The position numbers were made by a program, and so were the translations under genes. DNA of 64,000 nucleotides from Psilocybe azurescens. Its lineage: Eukaryota; Basidiomycota; Agaricomycetes; Agaricales; Agrocybaceae. This document shows positions 35,783 to 47,433 of the stretch, in pieces. The DNA lies in contig JAJIRX010000940.1 of assembly GCA_023853785.1 (NCBI GenBank), positions 49,581 to 113,580 on the forward strand, given 5' to 3'. Below the pieces are notes generated by a model, which saw only the letters and a list, made by a program, of their open reading frames with translations, was not told the origin of the DNA and ran no database searches. The first letter of the stretch is position 1. Every line of letters starts with the position of its first letter.

Positions 35783-35998
35783 TGATATAGACGAGCGTTT
35801 CTTCTATATCATAGTCTGTGGTCACCCCTCAACTTATTTATTTCCGTCAATCTCTCCTACTTCCTTGTTGTGCGGTATACTAAAAGCAGGACTCGTCATT
35901 CATTTTTTCTCTTTTTGTTCCTCGCCTAGTATCTTATTGTGCGCCTTCGAGTCGAATCGTTCAGAGCATGATATAGACGAACGTTTTCTTCTATATCA
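35783..35998. repeat. Two copies of one hairpin, 186 bp apart
   Basis: TGATATAGA...TCTATATCA, a perfect 9-bp stem with a short loop, occurs at 35783-35811 and 35969-35998, followed each time by (A/G)CTCGTGG- or GTCTGTGG-like sequence. It lies upstream of the decayed gene that starts near 36331, so a regulatory role is possible but unproven. Confidence 0.75.
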
Positions 35999-36330
35999 CT
36001 GCTCGTGGACTTTTCCCTCGTTCCTAGTACCGCTACATTTCATGACATACGAAGGATCCATTGTTTCTCTATTGTTTTCCTCGGCGATTTTATCTGTCCT
36101 GTTCTGATCTCTAGAATCGAACCGTACGTTTGAATTTCTAAATCTCTTTTTCTCTCTTTGATTTGATCACTCTTTTCTAGATCAGTATTCCTATCCTTTG
36201 ATAATCCACACTCTCTTCTGTATAGCTTCAGGATCCCATTGTGGTCATGTAAGTCAACAAGTCCATATCATGCATCTGAACGCAATTTCTAACACATCTT
36301 GTCTTCCATAGACAAGTGATTTTGTTCAAT

Positions 36331-39280
36331 GTCCTCCACACCTTTCGACTGGATGAACGGATGTGTTTTTATACAGAATGGCACCATCTACTGCTCTCCC
36401 AATTCAAGGCGTCCTGTGCTTATCCCCCCACACCCCCACTACCAGTCCCTTTGACGCTAAACTCCTGAACATCGCGATGTTCAAGCAGCCTGTATGGTGG
36501 TCGGATTTGTTTGGCTGAGCTTTCATTCGTGCCCTTGGCACCCTCCTTTCTTTCATACCCGTTCCAAGACTTATGCTGGATTCCACATACCAAGGAAACT
36601 ACTGCCTTGGGAGGCGATGGTTATCGATACGAGATGGATGAGGACAGCTGCATGAAGTGGGAAGAGGCAGAAACCTGCTTGGTGGAAGCTGTACACAGAC
36701 TCCCGAATGGCGTACAACATCCGCGGTACAACGCCTCCTCCCCATCTTTGTTCAACTATTCAAAGTCGCATAAATCAGCTGCGATTTCTGGAAAGATGAG
36801 CAAGTTGGCGCGGGACTGGTTTGCTATCTGGATGGGTCTTCTATCTTACATCCTGGCCCAAGCATCACTTCCCAAGAATTATAAAAGCGCCCAGTATGCC
36901 GCAAGACGAGAACTGTCCATATCCTTCCTGGTACATGAAACTCACAAAGGACCCCAAAATCTCTCTGGCATGGTTAGACGGGCTAAGCACCTCGACTGTC
37001 AATACTTTTGACGCCCAAAACCCCTCGTGCGGGTGTTGTATTACGATGGACCGAGACAGATAAACTACGGCCGTCTATCGATTTCTTTTGGATCATCACA
37101 TTCCAGTATACTACCCTTGGACAATAGCTGAGGAAGAAGCTGTTCATTGCGATGGTTCTTTGAGGCACCTTCAGCCGCCGGAACAGATGGTTAAATGAGC
37201 TTTAGATGCCATTTTCCAGGACCGCGATTTCGCATTGGGCGCTTTAATTATGAATTCTTACCTCTGGCAGAAAGAGAGTCCCCAAGATATTAGCATGCAC
37301 TTACTGGATATCAAATACGCTGACGTCCTTTGTTTTTCGACACGTGAGCCACAAGTTTGTGCGTGAAGCTAACCATGGCGATAGACCTTTCCAGGATCCG
37401 TTGTTGGCTCAAGACAAGCTTGAGCTCTTGATTGCTGAGCGTACATCAAAAGAAGAAGAGGCTGCTCGTGTTGCCTCCAATTTGCCCATGCGTAACATGA
37501 TTGGGTGGTTAAACGAAGAGGAGAAGGGCGCACTATACCAGGACTGGAAAACATTTTTCAACAAAAGAACAAAACACAATGCCGAGATCTTGGCTTTGGA
37601 GGATCCTTCTACTTGTCAAATCTTGCTGGAACAGGGTGCTCGTCCTCCTCTCGTTGATACCACAATGTATGAATGGAAGACGATTCGTTCTTCTAGAGGA
37701 AAAAGCTTTACATGCGAGTCCGTGTCAACAGCGCCAACCAGCAGGCCGTACATGGCTGTTATACCAAATCTCACAGGGTTTACGACGCTCTCAACAACAA
37801 ATGGGATCTTTGTAGGGACTTCACACCGCCACTTGAGTTAGCTGAGGGTGGTGACATGGATGATGATATCGATTACGGCGATCCCAACCTTGCTGACTAT
37901 GACGATGGCGATGTTCTCTATTCACCTTGCCAAATGCCGTCTACTTCCTTCACTCAGTTTCCTGTGTATGTGGATTATAAAGATGATGATTGGAACAGTG
38001 ACGAAAACTACGACAGAGACTGCCATGCTTGTATAAAACCTTCTGCGCCCGTTACAGAAGACGAAGACGCCCGAGCTATTGCCATCCATGAGGGAAACTG
38101 GTCAGAAACCGCAAGACGCTATCCTATCCCTGAAATATGGGTACGGATATGTACCACCACTGTCCACTGTCAGGTATGACACAAGCGTCGACATATGATT
38201 GGCGCACAGTATCTCGGGGCTTTGGATTCCTGCAAGGTGGCAAAGATGAGGAATTGGGACAGGCCGACTGTGCAGCTATACAGAGATTTTTTCTGCCATG
38301 GTGGCAAAAATTGATTCACAAATACCGACGGAGCTCTGGGATCTTAACGACACAAATCATCTGTCCCTCAGTCATTTGCAAGATTTCAATCTTATCGATA
38401 GGCCATCCGATAATTTATTTGTGTTCAGTAAGCCTCGGACAATAGTGTCAGACTGGATGCTCAGAGTGCAGTCCCCTGAGATCGCTCTGTATGTATGTTG
38501 TCTAATTTTATCTCATTCAGCACATACCATACAGACTGTCTCTCGTTGTCTCCTGCGAGAATGTATCCCATTCCGCACTCTGGTGCCCTTGGAAGTGAGA
38601 GCACGTGTTTTCACTGTAAAAGAGCCTTACGCACCCACATCCTTTCGCAAAGCGGGTTACATTTTTACTCTCGAGGACTTTGAGGCTGCCATGTCGCGGT
38701 GCAAAGAAGTTGTCAGCCAGCCTCACGGCCGTGCAGCACTGTTGATGGGGGATAATTTCTCGGATTGCTAGGCAATACGTGAGCCTCAACGCAACACTGC
38801 AGGGACCCTCTGTCAAAATTACGCAATACCAGATCAGATTCGTGTCTACTGCTGTTTCTAATGGATACTCATATTGTGACGACGAGCTAACTGCAAACGA
38901 GCTGGCAGCAATATGCGGAACATATTCTATGTATACTGGTAAATTACCATTACAACCAAACGGTTTCCCACTAACATGTCTGAACAGATCTGCCAGAGCA
39001 AATCACTGTCAAATCCTGGTTTCCTCCAGCTGCCATTTGGTCCTCATATAACGCATACAACTGTCCGGGATGGACTGAACGCAATGAACAATTTTTTTGG
39101 AACGTTTGCAAGACATTTACAAGGGTGCTCAACCTTACACCGTCACCGAATGGAAAAGAAAGCTCAGAGGGAATAAGCTGTACAGGCAACTTATCGCGAA
39201 CAATGCAAAGCGCGCCAAGCTTTTTATCAACAAACATCTGCCTGTGCAAGTGCCTGGATAGACTGGACATCTTTGCGTGT
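36331..39280 (+). pseudogene. Decayed orphan gene in element B
   Basis: Plus-strand coding remains can be followed in several frames: MSSTPFDWMNGCVFIQNGTI at 36331, MDEDSCMKWEEAETCLVEAV, NHGDRPFQDPLLAQDKLELL, NMIGWLNEEEKGALYQDWKT and RVRVNSANQQAVHGCYT. An acidic stretch (37850-38050) follows, then IPTELWDLNDTNHLSLSHLQ, EVRARVFTVKEPYAPTSFRK, YNAYNCPGWTERNEQFF and WKRKLRGNKLYRQLIANNAK near 39200. The order suggests one long protein of about 800 residues with introns. I recognise no domain. Frame changes and stops (for example near 36455 and 37012) show decay. Confidence 0.5.
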
Positions 39281-39935
39281 ACACAAGGACTGACATGCAT
39301 CTTGTTCCATCTCCCGACTGACTTTTTCGTCTATCTTCCTTGTAATCTTGTTCACCTCTCGTCTTCGAAATTGTCTGTCGCTGTCTGTCGTTGCCGGCCA
39401 TTTCACTCCGTCTTGCTTATCATATTATTTTGTTTGTCCATAGATTAATGTTGAATTCTGCGTAGTGGCCTATGTTTGAAGGTTTAACATTGTGAGCCTC
39501 TTGAGCATAGCAAACCCATGTACCTCCAATCATTCGATGCCGAGCCTCCTGGTCCTATGGTAATGTATTGGGCGTGGACTTCGTGGAAACTATTCCTCAT
39601 GCGAGCAAACTATCAGGTCACGTCTCGCGATTAAAGGTCAATTATCTATTTTCATATTCATGACACTCCCACTTACCTATCATTTTGGATGTTGGAAATG
39701 TTTGCAAAGCCATTGAACGAGTAAATTTGCTCACTGGTATTGTGAGTCCCTCATTTTTTCCGTTAATCGCTTATTTATTGGATGTGCCTAATATACAGTG
39801 ACTACAAATCTTCAAAACGATGGACTGTGTACAAGAAAATGCGCAATATATATATACAAGTTACAAAAATCGCTTCAAATCACTCTGCCACCTGTTTGTT
39901 CTGCACATTGATCTCCATAACGTGCACCCAGCTAT

Positions 39936-40466
39936 TCAAGATAGGTTTTTTCCTCTCCTATACTTCGATGATCGCCTGTCTAACTGTCGGCTTTGAAAGG
40001 TTGCCGCTTTGTCTTCGAAGAGATGAGCGCCACCAACGTAGTAGCCGGTCAAGTCAAAGACACGCAGCGTATAGTGATCAACGTTATGTGAATCGTCGCT
40101 GGAAACCTTTGTGGACTTGTGAAAAATCGAACTATGAGCCGGAATTAGCACTGAAGGACAAAGAAACGGACACGGGAGACTCACGTTATGACCATACACC
40201 CCCTCCATTACATCGGCGGCGACCTTGCAGTTCTTCTGCGCTGCCTTCTCAATGTCGTCGACAATATTTGGGGCCCACTTTGCGATGAGATCGACGATAT
40301 GCATTCGCGTTTTGTGTATTCGCGGCGGGAAGTAGTGTTTGTGGAATCGAATCGAGAGTTGCATAGCGTAAAGAGCTACAAAGACACGGTTAGTGAAGAA
40401 TATACATTGAATAAGCACTGACATACAGTAGCAGGTCCCAAGAGCTCCGAACCGCCACAAGGTCAC
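39936..40466 (-). pseudogene. Unidentified gene fragment, divergent to the kinesin copy
   Basis: The minus-strand reading contains IHKTRMHIVDLIAKWAPNIV, DIEKAAQKNCKVAADVMEGV, then after a likely short intron VLIPAHSSIFHKSTKVSSDD and TLRVFDLTGYYVGGAHLFED. It looks like a real conserved cytosolic protein fragment, but I cannot name it. It sits head to head with the kinesin-5 sequences, so the two may have been captured together from one chromosomal locus. Confidence 0.45.
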
Positions 40467-43007
40467 ACCGTTGGGTGCGACCCGACTTGAAGGTGGTGGT
40501 TGAGAAGCATCTCGAACGACTCACCGTTTTTCTTAAATATGTGACATCGCTTTTCTCTATACGTGACGCTCGGTGCATTATTTGATGAATTCGTGTCATT
40601 TTCGGTAGCTCGTCGTCCAGTCTCCGTTTGTACAGAATCAGTGCTATCAATTAACTCTCGACCTTATGCTTCCACCTCAACAACTACAGCGGTCAAGATC
40701 TGTCCCGGCCGCCATCTTTTTCTTCACAAGGAGTCGCTTCGGACACACGGGACTCTGCTGGAACATCTGGGAAACAACAAGGAAATCAAGACACGGAGAC
40801 ACACATTCAAGTCACATTGCGCTACCGAGCTCGATCTGAACGAGAAATAGACAAAAAATAGACATTTATTGTAGATATCGACAGCCCAAAGGAAGGCAAA
40901 GAACTGACCGTCCAGATATTAAAACTGAATTCGAGTCCGGGAATGCACACCCGAGCACCCACACGAACATTTCCTTATGATATCGATTTTGGTCCAGAAG
41001 CTAATCAAAGCATGATATTTCACGATGTTATTGCACCTATGGTAAAGGAGATTATTGAAGGATATAATTCTACTGTATTTGCGTACGGGTAAACAGGAAC
41101 GGGAAAAAGTCACGTGATACACTTGTCTGATATTCTGTTAGTTTTTGTGATTAAACACTTTGTTTCTAATGTTCTACACTTGATATTTGGACTTGTACAA
41201 ATGGACACCCAGTTAGAATTCGCTCTTTTCGGTGTTTTTGCACACTGTTCTGTTAATAACGTTTTGTAGAGTAAAGTTATTCAAATTCTGATCACTGATC
41301 CGGAATCCCCTCGTTGAGACGGTTCCGGTGATATATAATTTGTCACGTAATTATAGGTTTGGTGTTTTGACGCCAATATTGTGGACACCTATAGTCATGC
41401 CTCGCCATTTTTAGACACTTAGCCATGTAAAAGACCAGTATTCCTACTATGTCTGAGGAAACAAAGACACTAGAACAAGATTTGGAGTCTACAGAAGCAA
41501 TTTACTATTTTCACTCATACTTGTCATTGTTGCGCATTTGAGATTTGACTCTATTGTTACTCATCAGTATAGCTACTGATTTGTGCATTATTGTCTATTT
41601 CTAACATATTCTCACTCTTTGAACCTCCCCACAGATTCACCATCCCAGACGTTTTGGTCCCCATCTCAGTGGACGGCCCTGCTCTCACAGTAGGAATCAT
41701 TCCCGTGTCATTATTTCGTCTGTTTCATGAGCTCAAAAAGTATATACGGACTGTATAGCGATAATATCCTATATCGAACTCTACAACGAAGAGCTTCGGG
41801 ACCCAATTTCGACATGGCCGCTCGCCGTCCGGTCTCCACTCGCACAAGAATTAACAACAATCTCAACCCGATGCCTCCACCTCAACAACTACAGCGGCCA
41901 CAATCTATCATGTCCCGACCACCTTCTTCCTCTTTATAGAGAATTGCTTCAGATACATAGGCCCCTGTTAGAATATTCGGAAACAACAAGGAGATCGAGA
42001 TGCAGAGACGCATTCAAATTGTATTGCGCTACTGAGTTCGGTCTCAACGAGAAATAGACGAAGAACAAACGGTCATTGTAGATATCGACAGCCCAAAGGA
42101 AGGCAAAGAACTGACCGTCCAGATATTAAAACCGAATTCGAGTCCGGGAATGCACACCCGAGCACCCACACGAACATTTCCTTATGATATCGATTTTGGT
42201 CCAGAAGCTAATCAAAGCATGATATTTCACAACATTATTGCACCTTTGGTAAAGGAGATTATTGAAGGATATAATTCTACCATATTTGCGTACGGGTAAA
42301 CAGGAACAGGAAAAATGTATGTTATACATTGTCCGATATCGTCACCCGTTGAACTTTCCCCACAGGTTTATTATGCAAGGCGATTTGGTCCCCACCTCAG
42401 TGGGTGACCCTGCCCTCATGGCAGGAATCATTCCCGTGTCTTATTTTGTCTGTTTCATGAGCTCGAAAAAGTATATACAGACTGTATAACGATAATATCC
42501 TATATCGAACTCTATAACGAGGAGCTTCGGGACCCGATTTCGACATGGCCGCTCGCCGTCCGGTCTCCACTCGCACAAGAATTAACAACAATCTCAACCT
42601 GATGCCTCCACCTCAACAACTACAGCGGCCACAATCTATCATGTCCCGACCGCCTTCTTCCTCTTTACAGAGAATTGCTTCAGATACATAGGCCCCCGTT
42701 AGAATATTTGGGAAACGACAAGGAGATCGAGATGCAGAGACACACGTTCAAATCATATTGTGCTACCGAGCTCGGTCTCAACGAGAAATAGACGCAGAAC
42801 AAACAGTCATTGTAGATATCGATGGCCCAAAGGAAGGCAAAGAACTGACCGTCCAGATATTAAAACCGAATTCGAGTCCAGGAATGCACACCCGAGCACC
42901 CACACGAACATTTCCTTATGATATCGATTTTGGTCCAGAAGCTAATCAAAGCATGATATTTCACGACGTTATTGCACCTATGGTAAAGGAGATTATTGAA
43001 GAATATA

Positions 43008-44615
43008 CAGTGACTCAAAAAACTGTCCGGATGTTTTGGAAATTGAACTTAAATTGACTATAATGTCATATAATCTTTATGAAATTACATGATTTAAAAT
43101 GTACTGAAAAGCCCTGGATCACAGCTTTCAGGAGATATAGCATATGTTTGTATTTAGTTGGTTCATATATTATTATTAAATACTTTATAAAAATAACACA
43201 TCCGGACAGTTTCTTTGCACCCCATTGGAATTAACACAATAAGGTTTTTGTTATTGTAAACATGTAAAAAATATCAAATGAATGAAAACATGTTGGAAGT
43301 ATATAACAAAGACTGAAACTTTACATTCCCCCAAGTTTATAGCCCATTATTCTCTACTACACAGTCATGTATTCTCTCTCTTTTAAATTATACTCTAACA
43401 TCATCTTTATGCTAGAAAATGGTGATTCTATTTGTAAAACTGATGTCAAACATGGTGTTTTGAAGTCAAATATTTGGGTGATATGTTTTGGGATAGAGTT
43501 ATTGATGAAAAAAATCATGAAGACCATTTTCTAAGCTCACTCCCCATGACCACTGCCACCTAGTTTGACTTGTCTCCACTGGAAAGGCTGGTACTTCCAC
43601 ACAACTCTGCTGTCAGCTTCCCACTATCACTAACACATCTATCTCCATCTAAACCATTCAAAATTCCCTCAAAAAAGGATCTTGTAGCACAAGTCAAGAT
43701 CAAAAAGCCATTCCTCTCTAAGAACGATAGGAAGGCTTGCTTGAAATTTGTCCAGAAGTATGAAAACTGAACAGAAAAGACTGGAAACATGTTATGTTTA
43801 CAGATAAGACCAAGATCAATTGAATTGGGTCAGTTGGAAGGCAGTAGGTGAGGAAAAGGCTGGTTCTCCTCTCCAAACTCAGTGTGTAGAAAACCATCAA
43901 ATTTGGAGAAAGACATATGATGATTTGGAGTTGTATAACAACAAGTGGTATTGGCTACATGTGCAGGATAGAAGGCAAGATGTACAGAGAACTCTATGTA
44001 AGCATTTTGGATGACTGTGTCTTCCAAACTCTGAAGTATTACAACCTTAATCAGGATGATTTCATCTTTTAGCAAGATAATGACCTTAAGCACACATCCA
44101 AAAGGCTCAGAAATGGCTTAAAGACCATAAAATAGAGCTTTTGGACTTACTATCATAATAACTAGATCTCAATTCAATGAAAAATTTGTGGCATATTCTC
44201 AAAATGTGCTTTGTAGAATACAAAAATGCTCCAAAGGGTATCCAGGAGTTGTAGGGCTGAATACTGGAGGAATGGGAGGAAATACCCAAGGAAGACTATG
44301 TGAAATCAATGAATAGTATGTCTAGAAGAGTTTTAGATGTTTTGAAAGCAAAGTGGAGTCACACAAAGTACTAGTTTATATAGATACCCATATTCCAACG
44401 GGCCGCAAAGAAACTGTCCGGATGTGTTATTTTTATAAAGTATTTAATAATAATAAATGAACCAAACAAATACAAATATATGTAATATCTCCTGAAAGCT
44501 GCGATCCAAGGCTTTCTAGTACATTTTAAATCATATGATTTCATTAAGATTACATGTCATTATAGTCAGTTTAAGTTCAATTTCAAAAACATCCGGACAG
44601 TTTTTTGAGTCACTG
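43008..44615 (+). mobile_element. Tc1/mariner DNA transposon 2
   Basis: TA flanks at 43006-43007 and 44616-44617; removing the element and one TA restores the kinesin reading seen in the other copies. Inverted repeats of about 210 bp start CAGTGACTCAAAAAACTGTC. As in transposon 1, each repeat ends internally with the same motif inverted (CATCCGGACAGTTTCTTTG). Total 1608 bp. Confidence 0.95.
43570..44370 (+). pseudogene. Tc1-like transposase, heavily decayed
   Basis: Pieces of the family can be read in changing plus frames: FLSKNDRKACLKFVQKYEN, MFTDKTKIN (first Asp region), DDFIFQQDNDLKHTS (second Asp region) and a broken C-terminal stretch around 44150-44340. Many stops (for example 43767, 44130, 44162). 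It is much more degraded than the transposase of transposon 1. Confidence 0.85.
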
Positions 44616-47433
44616 TAATTCTACCGTATTTGCGTACAGGTAAACAGGAACAGGAAAACGTATGTTATACATTGTCCGATATCGTCACCCATTGAACTTT
44701 CCCCACAGGTTTATTATGCAAGGCGATTTGGCCCCCTCCCCAGTGGATGGCCCTGCTCTCACGGTAGAAATCATTCCCCATGTCATTATTTCGTCTGTTT
44801 CATGAGCTCAAAAAAGTATATACGGACTGTATAGCGATAATATCCTATATCGAACTCTATAACGAGGAGCTTCGGGACCCGATTTCGACATGACCGCTTC
44901 GCCGTCCGGTCTCCACTCGCACAAGAATTAACAACAATCTCAACCCGATGCCTCCACCTCAACAACTACAGCGGCCACAATCTATCATGTCCCGACCACC
45001 TTCTTCCTCTTTATAGAGAATTGCTTCAGATACATAGGCCCCTGTTGGAATATTCGGGAAACGACAAGGAGATCGAGATGCAGAGACGCATTCAAATTGT
45101 ATTGCGCTACCGAGTTCGGTCTCAACGAGAAATAGACGGAGAACAAACGGTCATTGTAGATATCGACGGCCCAAAGGAAGGCAAGAACTGTACCCTACCG
45201 GTGAGTCACACACCAATGGTTGCATTGTATTCTGACGATATGCTTATTGGTACCCTATCTACCCAGTGAATCAAAACTGACCAGGCTTCTGCAAGACTCT
45301 CTGAGAGGACGAACAAAGACCTGCATCATCGCCACAATATCTCCAGCTAGCCTTAATATCGAAGAAACACTCTCCACACTCGAATACGCTCTCCGCGCAA
45401 AATCCATCCGCAAGAAACCTGAGATTAATCAACGCATGACGCGCGAATTCGCTTCTGAAGGATCACATCGTTGAGATCGAACAGCTCGAAGCTGATCTCC
45501 TTGCTGCTTGCGAGAAAAACGGCATATGGTTTTCCGAGGAACACTGCAAGCAGCGCGTTGCCGAATCGGAACTGAGGGAAGCAAAATTGGTGGAAGCGAA
45601 GAAACAAGTAACAGTCATCGGGAACCAGATGGGAGCCGTCCAGCGATGAGTATGACCAGAGTATAGCCCTACTCAAGTCCAGAGAAGAAGAATTGGACGA
45701 GACCAGAATTATTCTTAAACAGACCGAGAACGTCTTATGCCAGCTTGAAGCTGATCTCCTACGTGTCACTGACGAATACAAAAGGAAGTCGTCATTCGCA
45801 AAGCTCATCAAGAGACGGAGGCGGCGATCAATAGTGTGGCAATAGGGCTAAAAAATGTAACAGAAGAAAGCCTGCATGATCTTGGAAATGTCTTCGAGAA
45901 GTTAGGTGAGTAGAACCGTCCTGTTTGATGAAGTCGCTCTTAATTTTTTGTAGATCACAAAAATAAAGTCTTAGTTTCAAACAGATAAATTGTTTCGGAG
46001 AATGAAGAACTTATTCACACCTTCGCAGATGCACTCGCTGAAGAAGCTGGCGGAGTTAGGTCAACTTATGAAGACACTGAGAAACAGCCTCAAAGACGAC
46101 ACAACAAATTTCCATTCTTCACAAAAACAGACGATATACAGTCAGGTGGAAAGGGTGAATGCCCATTTCGAAGGCACCCAGGATCTATTCCAACAAATCG
46201 AGAAATGTGAAGCAGTCGGTGACCGTGCGCTATCTGGTCTCAAAGAGCAACTCGAGAAGGCGTATTTGTCCTTCAATTCTGATGTATCTTCCTGTCAGGG
46301 AAAACGGTGGCAGATTGTGAACAACATTCCGGCAAAGCCATATCAGCCGGCTTCGACCAGCTCGAAATATTGGAACAATCAGCGACAATTTTGTCCTCCC
46401 TTTTGGACTCAATCCTCCACGACATCCAAGACTATCTCAGCAACGAAAGCGCCAGCGCTGACGGAGCTGCAGACATTGGGAGAAACTACGACCACGCAGG
46501 AATTACTACATCTTCAACATCAGAATGTCTTGTTGGCTCAGATGCTTGTCAACGAGCGGAAGGACGCCGATAAAGCCAAGAACGACCTGCTTCAACGTGT
46601 TTCGGGACTACTTGGCGAATTCATGCAAAAGCGCTGACGACTCTCTGAAGGGAATCCATGAGTAACTTGCAATGCAGTAATGCGGAGGTCAGAGAGCTAT
46701 TGAAATCGACGTATGAACGACAGTCTGATCTACACGATAGTCTGTCAACCACAAATGGTGAACTGCAAAATCAGATTGAAGCATCCAGGGATAAAGGCAG
46801 TGAAGAGAAGGAGAAGGCGGCGGTCCAGGTATGAAATTCTAGTTCTCCAACTTCGATGACTGGTTTATACTAATTATGTCTTGTAAGAATGCTGCAACTG
46901 CGAAGGAGGTGATAAGGGCTTCAATACAAGACGTGCAAAATGATATTACAAGTTCGGTTACAACCCATTCAAAGTGGGTTAATCGACAGATACGATCTAT
47001 GGACAAATCTTTGCAAAATGGTATGTTTATTTTCCTTGACCAATATTGAATATACTGACATCGTATGGGTAGCTTTTAAAGAATACAGTTGAGCAAAACG
47101 TGCCAGGATAGAGGCACCAGATGGAATACACGCGAACATTGAAAGTCATCATTCTGCCCAACACAATTTTGTCGTGTCAATTCCCCAGGCAGAAAAACAC
47201 GCCGACCAAGTTGCTTCTTCTAGGAGTCTCTTCTTGTAGTTTACATTTCACCGACCTAAAAATTCATGTCCCAGGCTTGTGTGCTTCTCGCATTACACCA
47301 CGCTAGGCTGGACGTGTTCCACTCTCAGAAGAACAAGGATCACACGTGTAACATCTATATCCAAACATAATTGTAATGCAGCAGGAAGCACATTTCCCTC
47401 ATCCACATCATCAAAAACATTTCTGCTACCACA

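Larger units (their letters stand above)
41814..45200 (+). repeat. About 732-bp tandem duplication of the kinesin motor start
   Basis: ATGGCCGCTCGCCGTCC-type starts lie at 41814, 42545 and 44890. The spacing is 731 bp, and 735 bp once the mariner element is removed. Each unit runs from the start codon to a motor position reading ELYNEELRD, where it joins directly to the next start. An older, more diverged copy begins near 40597. Confidence 0.9.
40597..47095 (+). pseudogene. Kinesin-5 (BimC/Eg5 type) pseudogene with repeated motor start
   Basis: Kinesin-5 cross-links antiparallel spindle microtubules. Here the N-terminus and first half of the motor occur four times (about 40597, 41814, 42545, 44890). 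Visible motor parts: RSQREIDEEQTVIVDIDGP, FPYDIDFGPEANQSMIFHDV, FAYG(stop)TGTGK and MQGDLVPTSVGDPALMAGII. The rest occurs once, from 45275: [34 protein letters not shown], the coiled-coil stalk, and tail pieces to 47095 (AKRARIEAPDG). The P-loop Gln codon is TAA in all three copies that reach it (41090, 42297, 44641). Copy 1 to copy 2 has about 500 bp of extra non-matching DNA (41130-41640). A mariner element splits the third copy. Confidence 0.88.

Noticed and set aside
35865..36107. 80-residue plus-strand protein with hydrophobic segments
   Set aside because: It overlaps the second hairpin copy and has no supporting motif.
41130..41640. Additional gene between the first two kinesin copies
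   Set aside because: No open frame or motif; it is unmatched DNA, possibly an old insertion or intron remnant.
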